A stretch of DNA of 16,049 nucleotides from Akkermansia muciniphila (lineage in GTDB: Bacteria > Verrucomicrobiota > Verrucomicrobiia > Limisphaerales > SXTU01): assembly GCA_945872195.1 (NCBI GenBank), contig CAMBZO010000013.1, positions 1 to 16,049 on the forward strand. Reading direction: 5' to 3'. Of this stretch, positions 9,905 through 16,049 are shown in pieces; position 1 is the stretch's first letter, and the number at the start of each line of letters is the position of its first letter. The translations under genes and the position numbers were made by a program. Under the pieces are notes generated by a model. It worked only from the letters and a program-made list of their open reading frames with translations. It did not search any database and was not told the origin of the DNA.

Positions 9905-10798
9905 ATGCCCAACCCCTGGACCGGAAAAGGAAATCCCTACACGCGCAAGGAAGTCCGCGACCGCTTGATGTCCACCATCAAGAAGGGCGACGCCATCATC
10001 GCCGCCGGCGCGGGCACGGGCATCAGCGCCAAGTTCATCGAGAAGGGCGGGGCCGACCTCCTCATCATCTACAACTCCGGCCGCTTCCGCATGAGCGGCC
10101 ACGGCTCGACCTGCGGCCTTATGTCCTACGGCGATGCGAATGCCATCGCGATGGAGATCGGCGAATACGAGGTGTTGCCCACCGTGGAGGACATCCCCGT
10201 CATCTGCGGCGTCCACGCCACTGACCCGCGCCGCCGCATGTGGCACTGGCTCGGCAAGGTGAAGGAGATGGGCTTCAGCGGCGTGAACAACTTCCCCACG
10301 CACACCATCGTGGACGGCCACTTCCGCGGCGTGCTCGAAGAGACCGGCATGGGCGTGCAGAAGGAGTTCGAGATGATCGCGCTCGCCCGGAAGATGGACC
10401 TCTTCAGCATCGTCTATGTCGCCACGCCCGAGGAAGCGGTGGAGATGGCGAAGGCCGGCGCGGACGCCATCATCGCGCACGTCGGCACGACCGTCGGCGG
10501 CAGCATCGGTGTGAAGAAGGCGGTCGTGACGTGGGATTTCACGCTGAAGCGGACGCAGGAAATCATTGATGCCGCCAGCCGCGTGCGGAAGGACATCTTC
10601 TTCCTCTGCCACGGCGGCCCCATCAACACGCCCGAGGACGCCCACCGCGTCATGCAAGGCACCGATGCCGTCGGCTTCGTCGGCGCGAGCAGCCTGGAGC
10701 GCATGGGCGTCGAGGCGTCGCTCACGAACCTCACGCGCGACTTCAAGAGACTGAAAGCCCCGGCGGCGAAGAAGTTCGGGAAGCGCGGGAAGCCGTGA
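9905..10798 (+). CDS. Phosphoenolpyruvate-hydrolase-like TIM-barrel protein (Tm-1 C-terminal domain family)
   Basis: A 297-residue soluble protein that I assign by sequence resemblance to the PEP-hydrolase-like TIM-barrel family (Pfam PF09370). That domain also forms the C-terminal half of tomato Tm-1 and of bacterial proteins fused to a UPF0261 domain. The barrel covers about residues 15-285, with strand-like stretches and loops such as DAIIAAGAGTGISAKFIEKG, IPVICGVHATDP, GFSGVNNFPTHTIVDG, GADAIIAHVG and DIFFLCHGGP. The glycine-rich loops suggest phosphate binding. Here the domain stands alone, with no UPF0261 partner in the window. The family's true reaction is poorly established, so hydrolysis of phosphoenolpyruvate should not be taken as proven. 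The start MPNPWTGKGNPYTRKEV looks like the family N-terminus. No signal peptide, so it is cytoplasmic. It is the first protein gene after the tRNA, 168 bp before the nucleotidyltransferase. Confidence 0.85.
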   Translation: MPNPWTGKGNPYTRKEVRDRLMSTIKKGDAIIAAGAGTGISAKFIEKGGADLLIIYNSGRFRMSGHGSTCGLMSYGDANAIAMEIGEYEVLPTVEDIPVICGVHATDPRRRMWHWLGKVKEMGFSGVNNFPTHTIVDGHFRGVLEETGMGVQKEFEMIALARKMDLFSIVYVATPEEAVEMAKAGADAIIAHVGTTVGGSIGVKKAVVTWDFTLKRTQEIIDAASRVRKDIFFLCHGGPINTPEDAHRVMQGTDAVGFVGASSLERMGVEASLTNLTRDFKRLKAPAAKKFGKRGKP

Positions 10799-10865
10799 AG
10801 TTGACCGCCGCGACAGAAGCCGCTTACTGTGAAGCCATGAACACGGGTTGCATTCTGGGCGAGTC

Positions 10866-10879
10866 GGGCGAATTCGCCC
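10866..10879. repeat. Perfect 14-bp palindrome in the leader of the nucleotidyltransferase gene
   Basis: GGGCGAATTCGCCC is a perfect palindrome 87 bp upstream of the chosen start at 10967. It may be an operator or chance. The rest of 10799-10966 has overlapping short open frames but no product I recognise and no clear promoter. Confidence 0.5.
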
Positions 10880-10966
10880 CGCGCAGAGTTGTGGGCCGGC
10901 GGCGTTCCCAATCTGAAAACCTGGCCTGGGTGGAAGACATGGCGGGTTTCGTTCACCGATACTTTG

Positions 10967-11476
10967 ATGGCACCCGAACCCAAGTCCGAGTCCAGGGCGA
11001 TTATTTCCCGGTTCGAAAGACTGTTGGCCGCGCTCGCGCGAAGTGACGTGGACTTCTGCGTGGTCGGCGGCTTGGCAGTCGTTTTGAACGGCTATGTGCG
11101 AGTCACGGAAGACGTGGACATCCTCGTCAATCCGGAGCCGGGGAACTTGGAGCGAATGCTCGGGGTGTTGCGGCAGTGGGGCGAAGGCTGGGCGCGCGAG
11201 CTTACGCCGGCCGATTTCCCCGCGCAGGAAGGCGCGGTTCGCATCGGTGAGCAGGAGTTCGACCTCGACATCTTCGTCCAGATGCGGGGGCACACACTCG
11301 ACAGCTTTCGAACGGAGCTGCGCTGCTTCGAGTCGTCTGGAGCGCGGATTCCGTATCTGAGTCCGACCAGTCTGATTCTACTGAAACAGGATTCATGGCG
11401 GGACAAGGACCGGCACGACACGCAAGCCATGCGGGAAGCACTCCATCGCGAGCAAAACACAAGTAGCCAACTATGA
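10967..11476 (+). CDS. Nucleotidyltransferase-fold protein (MNT/AbiEii-like)
   Basis: A 169-residue protein with the nucleotidyltransferase fold. After an N-terminal helix (ISRFERLLAALARSDVDF) comes VVGGLAVVLNGYVRVTEDVD: a G-G pair, then about 15 residues on the D-x-D carboxylates (EDVDILV). A third acidic site, FDLDIF, follows about 50 residues later. The C-terminus has the usual LSPTSLILLKQDSWRDKDRHD segment. Such proteins transfer nucleotides to small molecules, tRNA or partner proteins; some are antitoxins of HEPN/MNT modules or toxins of AbiE-type pairs. No HEPN, AbiEi or other partner is adjacent. The ATG at 10967 was preferred over 10889 because the conserved fold starts just after it and the upstream stretch does not look conserved. 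Its stop overlaps the next start (ATGA), suggesting translational coupling to the exported cytochrome fusion. Confidence 0.8.
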   Translation: MAPEPKSESRAIISRFERLLAALARSDVDFCVVGGLAVVLNGYVRVTEDVDILVNPEPGNLERMLGVLRQWGEGWARELTPADFPAQEGAVRIGEQEFDLDIFVQMRGHTLDSFRTELRCFESSGARIPYLSPTSLILLKQDSWRDKDRHDTQAMREALHREQNTSSQL

Positions 11477-14400
11477 AACTGCACCTCCTCCTCCTCCCGC
11501 TCCTCGCCACTTGGCTTGCCGTCACCGCGTCCGCCGCCGAACCGCTGCGGGTGTTCATTCGTGGTGGGCAAGCCAACCGCGGCACCGAAGTCCACGCGCA
11601 CCCGCGCTTTCTGGGCGAGTGGACGACGCTGCTCACCGAACGCGGGCTGAAGGTGGACGGCGGCCTCGAATTGCCCACCGCCGAGCAACTCGCCAAGACC
11701 GACGTGCTCGTGATGTTCGCGCAGGACGGCGGGGCGTTTCCGAAAGGCCCGTTGCGCGATGGCTTCGAGGCATTTCTCAAACGCGGCGGCGGCGTGGTGG
11801 TGCTGCACACGGCGGCGGTGCCCACGCGGAGCATCGAGGACGGTTCGGGCTACTGGAAGTCCGTCATCGGCGGCTCGTGGGTGCATGGGAAGACCAAGTG
11901 GCTCGAGGGCAAGATGTCCTTCTACTACGTCAACCGCACGCATCCCATCTCCACGGGCACGGCGAACTTCGACCTCGACGACGAAATTTACTACGACCTC
12001 GACATGGACTCGCGCGTGACCGTGCTCGGCGCGGCTTACACGCCCAATATGTCCGAGAGCCGTCGCAACCAGAAGAACGGCCAGCCTGCCTCGGGCAAAA
12101 TCAGCGTGTATGACATCCAGCCGCAGATGTGGACGTTCGAGAACCAGCGCGAGGGCGGGCAGCCGTATCGCGCGTTCACCAGTCTGCTCGGGCACAAGAT
12201 GGCGACCTTCAGTCACCTCGCCTATCGCGCCGTGCTGCTGCGCGGCATCGCATGGGCCGGCAAGCGCACGAACCTCGATGAGTTCGCCAAGCCAGAGGAA
12301 ATTGCCGCGCTGCGTTACCCGGCGGGCGGCACGCCGAAGCCGTCGGAAATCCCGGCCACGCTCGACATCCATCCCGAGTTCAAGCTCTCGCTCGTCGCCA
12401 GCGAGCCGCTCATCAACAAGGCCATGAACATTGATTGGGATGCGCAGGGCCGGCTGTGGGTCGCCGAGACGCCCGAGTATCCCGATGGCCGTTACGCGCC
12501 CGCGCCGAGCGATTACGTCCAACGCTGGCAGCCGGAGGCGAAGATTGGCGCGGACAACCGCTACGAGCGCCCGGCCTACGACCGCATTTCCATCCTGACC
12601 GACAGCGATGGCGACGGCGTGATGGACAAGAAACAGGTTTTCTTCGAGGGCCTCGAACTGGTCACGAGCTTTGTCTTCCACAAAGACGGCGTCATCGCCG
12701 CCGCCGCACCGGACGTGTGGTTCCTCCGCGATACGGACGGCGACGGCAAGGCCGACAAAGTCGAGAAGCTCTACACGAACCTCGGCCACGGCGACACGCA
12801 CGCGGTGCTGAACAATTTGCGCTGGGGCTACGACGGCTGGATTTACGGCACGCACGGCTACAGCGGCACCAGCAGCGTGAAGAGCGGCGACGGCTCGAAG
12901 GACTTCGGCGGCGTCGGCTCCGGCGTGGTGCGCTTCAAGCCCGACGGCTCGGCGTTCGAGCAGTATTCCTCGAAGGGCGGCAACACCTGGGGCCTGCAAA
13001 TCAGTTGGGACAACGAGGTGTTCTGGACGCAGCCCACGAGCGGCGACTTGCTCATGCACACCGTGATGCCCGAGAGCTTGCTCGCGAAGGCCGGCGTCAA
13101 GGGCGTGCCCAGCTTCCGCGTCGTGCGCAAAAGCCCGAAGAGTTTCTCGCTGATTCCCTACGACTCGCTGCCGTATGTGCAGATTGACTGGGTGGGCAGC
13201 TTCACGGCGGCGGCGGGCGCGGTCATCTACGACGGCGGCGCGTGGCCGGCGAAGTGGAACTACAGCTACTTCACCACCGAGCCGACCATCAACCTGCTGC
13301 ACCACGAGTTCGTGAAGGCCGACGGCGTGAGCTTCGCGGGCGAGAAGGAAGCGTCGCGCGAGGAACTGGAATTCATCGCCGGCAAGAACCTCTGGTTCCG
13401 CCCCATCGAAGTCCGCACCGGCCCGGACGGCGCGATGTATGTCGTGGACTTCTGCAACCAGGCCATCATCCACAACGACACGCGCGGCCCCAAGCACGGC
13501 CCCCGCAACGCCGCCATCCGCCCCGACCGCGACCACTACTACGGCCGCATCTGGCGCGTTGACCACAAACAGGCGGCGAAACTCACGGTGCCGAATCTGG
13601 CGAAGGCTTCGTCTGCCGACCTCGTGAAGGCGCTCGAAAGCGTGAACGACAACAGCCGCGCCACTGCTGTGCGCCTGCTCGTCGAGGGGAATAACGTCAC
13701 CGCCGCATCTGCACTGAAGCAACTCATCACGTCACAGAAGTCGCCGCAGGCGCGCGTCGCCGCGCTCTACGCCTTGAGCCGCAGCGGCCAACTCGACGCC
13801 GCCACGCTCACTGCCGCCGCGAGCGACAAGGACGCCGCCATCCGCAAGAACGCCGTGCGTGTCGCCGCCGCTGCGACTGCGCCGGGCAGCAAAGCCACCG
13901 CGCTCAAGCTCGTGCAGGACGCGAATGCCCGCGTCCGCCTCGAAGCGCTCAACGCCCTCGCGGCGCAGGACGTGGACGCCGCCACCGCCGCCGCGCTGGT
14001 CGCCGCGTATCCCTCACTCGATGACAACTGGTCCAAGGCCGGGTTCATGGTCATCGCGGGCAAGGCGCCCGAGTTGTTCCTCGACGCCGCGTTCAGCAGC
14101 GGCAACCTCGGCGCGCTTACGCCGCTGCTCACCGCGCTCACCGACCGACTCGGCGCGGGCAGCCCCGACGGCGCGGCCAAGCTCGTCATCTCGCTCGCCG
14201 CCCGCCCCGCGTCCGCCGACGGGCTGAAGGTCTCCATGCTCAACGCTCTCGCCTCCGCGTCGAAGGGCAACCCCAGCGCCAGCGCTCCGCTCTCCGCCGC
14301 GCTCAAGTCGCTGCTCACCTCGCCGAACGGCCGCGTCGCCGCCGCCGCGCTGCCGCTCGCCGTGCGTTGGGATGCGAACGCGCTCGCGAACGAAGTGAAG

Positions 14401-16049
14401 TCCGTCAGCGCCGCGCTCATCGCCAAGCTCGGGGACAAAGCCCAGCCCGACGACACGCGCGTGGAGCTCGCGACCACGCTCCTCACCATCCGCAGCGCCG
14501 TGCCGGCCGCGCAGGCTGCGGTGTTCAATGTCCTCGCGACCGGCGCGAGCGCGGCGTTGCAGACCCGCGTGGTCGAGGCCATCGGCGAGCAGGCGGACAC
14601 TTCGCTCGCCACCGATTTGACCAAGGCGTTGCCGAAGCTTTCCGGCGAAGCGCAGTCCGTCGCGCTCAATCAACTTCTCAAACGCACCACCTGGGCCACC
14701 GCATTGCTCACCGCGCTGGAGACCGACGTGATTCCGCCCACCGTCCTCGGCCCGGCGAACATCCACCGCCTCCGCGTCCATCCGGACGCTGCCGTCTCGA
14801 AGCGGGCGAATGATTTGATGGACAAGTTGCGCGGGCCGGAAGCGAAGGCGAAGGACGCGCTCATCGCGAAGTTCACGCCCGAGGTCTCGAAGCCCGGCAA
14901 CGCCGCGAAGGGCAAGGAGCTCTTCACGATGAACTGCGCCACCTGCCATCTCCTCGGCTCGCTCGGCAACAACGTCGGCCCCAACCTCACTGGCATGGGC
15001 GCGCACGGCCCGGCGGAATTGCTCGGCCAGATTCTCGACCCGAACAAGGAAGTGGACATCGCCTACGTCGCCATCAGCATTGAGACCAAGGACGGCGAGC
15101 TGACCGACGGCATCATCGTCCGCGAGAACCAGGCCGTGGTCGTGCTCAAGAACGCCACCGGCGAAAAGGAGATTAAGAAGTCCGACATCAAGTCGCGCCG
15201 CAACACCGGCCGCTCGCTCATGCCCGAGGGCTTCGAGGCGCTCGGTGCGGAGGGCTTGCGCGACGTGCTGGCGTTCATCGTCGGCTCGGAGACGCGCTTC
15301 CGCTTCATTGACCTCAGCAGCGCTTACACCGCCAGCACACGCGATGGGCTCTACGCCGGCCCGCTGCCGCACGAAGGCTCCTTGCCGCTGACGAAGACCG
15401 GCGCGGTGAACGCCTACGGAGTGCCCTTCAACGTCGTTGACCCCGCCAAGCTGCCGAAGAACATCATGGTGCTCAAAGGCGGCCCGCCCAACAGCTACGC
15501 CCAACGCACCTTCCCCAAAACCGTCGAGGCCAAGGTCGGCTTCGCTGCGAAGCAACTGCACGTCCTCGGCAACGTCGGCGGCTGGGCCTTCCCGTATGGG
15601 CAGGACAAGGAAGACTCGCTGAAAGTCACCGTCTACTACACGGGCGGGAAGACCGAGACGCTCACCTTCAAGAACGGTGAGGAAATCGGCGACTACATCC
15701 GCGAAGTTGAGGTGCCCAACTCCAAGCTCGTGCGCGGCATCGTCGGCAACGGCGCGCAGGTCCGCCTCGCCAGCCGCAAGCTTACGGGCGAGGGCGTCAT
15801 TGAGAAACTCACCTTCACCAGCGCCGGCCAAGCCGTCGCGCCCACCACGCTCGCCATCACCGCCGACCTCAGCGCGGAGGCCCTTCCCGGCGCAAACACT
15901 CCGCCGCCCGCGCCCGACAATGCGAAGGCCCCGGCGAAGAAGGCCGCGCCCGCGCCGTCCGCCCTCCCGCCCCGCGCTGCGAAGATTGAGTGGGGCACCG
16001 GCACCAAAGTCCTGCTCATCGGCGGCGGCAGCTCGCACGACTTCCAGCG
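11473..16049 (+). CDS. Giant exported fusion: ThuA / PVC dehydrogenase-like propeller / HEAT / CxxCH cytochrome / beta domain / second ThuA (partial)
   Basis: An exported, probably haem-carrying protein of at least 1,525 residues, cut by the right edge. A signal peptide (1-21) ends in TASAA. Residues about 23-270 are ThuA-like, a class I amidotransferase-like fold seen in sugar-utilisation proteins. Residues about 298-694 match the PVC putative membrane-bound dehydrogenase propeller, with calcium-binding-like DSDGDGVMDK (from 377) and DTDGDGKADK (from 420). Residues about 695-1130 are Ala-rich HEAT-like helices. A c-type cytochrome follows, with C1155-A-T-C1158-H1159 and likely distal Met1250 in SLMPEGF. 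Residues about 1290-1480 look like a beta-sandwich, then a Pro/Ala linker, then KVLLIGGGSSHDF from 1512, which opens a second ThuA-like domain. The frame is unbroken. A periplasmic sugar or polyol oxidase passing electrons to its haem is a fair inference; the substrate is unknown. It overlaps the nucleotidyltransferase gene by 4 bp. Confidence 0.93.
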   Translation, partial: MKLHLLLLPLLATWLAVTASAAEPLRVFIRGGQANRGTEVHAHPRFLGEWTTLLTERGLKVDGGLELPTAEQLAKTDVLVMFAQDGGAFPKGPLRDGFEAFLKRGGGVVVLHTAAVPTRSIEDGSGYWKSVIGGSWVHGKTKWLEGKMSFYYVNRTHPISTGTANFDLDDEIYYDLDMDSRVTVLGAAYTPNMSESRRNQKNGQPASGKISVYDIQPQMWTFENQREGGQPYRAFTSLLGHKMATFSHLAYRAVLLRGIAWAGKRTNLDEFAKPEEIAALRYPAGGTPKPSEIPATLDIHPEFKLSLVASEPLINKAMNIDWDAQGRLWVAETPEYPDGRYAPAPSDYVQRWQPEAKIGADNRYERPAYDRISILTDSDGDGVMDKKQVFFEGLELVTSFVFHKDGVIAAAAPDVWFLRDTDGDGKADKVEKLYTNLGHGDTHAVLNNLRWGYDGWIYGTHGYSGTSSVKSGDGSKDFGGVGSGVVRFKPDGSAFEQYSSKGGNTWGLQISWDNEVFWTQPTSGDLLMHTVMPESLLAKAGVKGVPSFRVVRKSPKSFSLIPYDSLPYVQIDWVGSFTAAAGAVIYDGGAWPAKWNYSYFTTEPTINLLHHEFVKADGVSFAGEKEASREELEFIAGKNLWFRPIEVRTGPDGAMYVVDFCNQAIIHNDTRGPKHGPRNAAIRPDRDHYYGRIWRVDHKQAAKLTVPNLAKASSADLVKALESVNDNSRATAVRLLVEGNNVTAASALKQLITSQKSPQARVAALYALSRSGQLDAATLTAAASDKDAAIRKNAVRVAAAATAPGSKATALKLVQDANARVRLEALNALAAQDVDAATAAALVAAYPSLDDNWSKAGFMVIAGKAPELFLDAAFSSGNLGALTPLLTALTDRLGAGSPDGAAKLVISLAARPASADGLKVSMLNALASASKGNPSASAPLSAALKSLLTSPNGRVAAAALPLAVRWDANALANEVKSVSAALIAKLGDKAQPDDTRVELATTLLTIRSAVPAAQAAVFNVLATGASAALQTRVVEAIGEQADTSLATDLTKALPKLSGEAQSVALNQLLKRTTWATALLTALETDVIPPTVLGPANIHRLRVHPDAAVSKRANDLMDKLRGPEAKAKDALIAKFTPEVSKPGNAAKGKELFTMNCATCHLLGSLGNNVGPNLTGMGAHGPAELLGQILDPNKEVDIAYVAISIETKDGELTDGIIVRENQAVVVLKNATGEKEIKKSDIKSRRNTGRSLMPEGFEALGAEGLRDVLAFIVGSETRFRFIDLSSAYTASTRDGLYAGPLPHEGSLPLTKTGAVNAYGVPFNVVDPAKLPKNIMVLKGGPPNSYAQRTFPKTVEAKVGFAAKQLHVLGNVGGWAFPYGQDKEDSLKVTVYYTGGKTETLTFKNGEEIGDYIREVEVPNSKLVRGIVGNGAQVRLASRKLTGEGVIEKLTFTSAGQAVAPTTLAITADLSAEALPGANTPPPAPDNAKAPAKKAAPAPSALPPRAAKIEWGTGTKVLLIGGGSSHDFQ

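Noticed and set aside
10837..11046. Possible small gene ahead of and overlapping the nucleotidyltransferase
   Set aside because: No recognisable motif or signal peptide, no ribosome binding site, and its 3' part overlaps the better-supported gene.
9740..11293. 517-codon minus-strand frame opposite the tRNA, TIM-barrel and nucleotidyltransferase genes
   Set aside because: It overlaps a tRNA and two recognisable proteins on the other strand.
11092..13722. 876-codon minus-strand frame opposite the giant fusion
   Set aside because: Antisense to the ThuA/dehydrogenase domains; His/Arg/Val-rich shadow with no domain.
14014..16038. 674-codon minus-strand frame opposite the cytochrome end
   Set aside because: Antisense to the HEAT, CxxCH and beta domains; no domain of its own.

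Overview
The window is about 16 kb of GC-rich DNA from a Gram-negative bacterium, most likely a Verrucomicrobiota member or another PVC-group relative. The best evidence is the last gene, a giant exported protein joining ThuA, a beta-propeller dehydrogenase-like domain, HEAT-like repeats and a CxxCH haem domain, an architecture typical of Verrucomicrobia and Planctomycetes. Supporting signs are heptanucleotide repeat tracts, long imperfect palindromes, an exported TPR protein and a very short lipoprotein. The taxonomic call is an inference from gene content. Hardly any start codon has a recognisable Shine-Dalgarno sequence.

Layout. 1-1375 (minus): N-terminal three quarters of an ABC exporter, running off the left edge. 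1461-2612 (plus): exported sialidase-like/BNR protein, divergent from the exporter. 2692-3661 (plus): a promoter-like site, then a membrane-anchored coiled-coil protein and a 58-residue lipoprotein separated by one base. 3688-9560 (minus): uvrA followed by an exported TPR protein; the 107-bp gap between them is largely filled by a 70-bp imperfect palindrome. 9722-9796 (plus): tRNA-Glu(UUC). 9905-10798 (plus): a stand-alone TIM-barrel protein of the phosphoenolpyruvate-hydrolase-like family, the domain also found at the C-terminus of tomato Tm-1. 10967-11476 (plus): an orphan nucleotidyltransferase whose stop overlaps the start of the last gene by 4 bp. 11473 to the right edge (plus): the ThuA/dehydrogenase/HEAT/cytochrome c protein, at least 1,525 residues and open at the right edge, where a second ThuA-like domain begins.

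How the genes fit together. Most products are envelope or exported proteins: the lipid-exporter-like ABC protein, BNR protein, coiled-coil/lipoprotein pair, TPR protein and giant cytochrome fusion. uvrA and the tRNA are housekeeping genes. No phage, transposase, CRISPR array or complete defence system is visible. The most unusual features are the double-ThuA cytochrome fusion, the three heptanucleotide tracts carried in frame inside uvrA (in a UvrA that also lacks half of its first zinc-binding module), the long palindrome downstream of uvrA, and the nucleotidyltransferase coupled to a redox/glycan-type enzyme.

Antisense and alternative-frame reading is long almost everywhere because of the high GC content; those frames were set aside as shadows.
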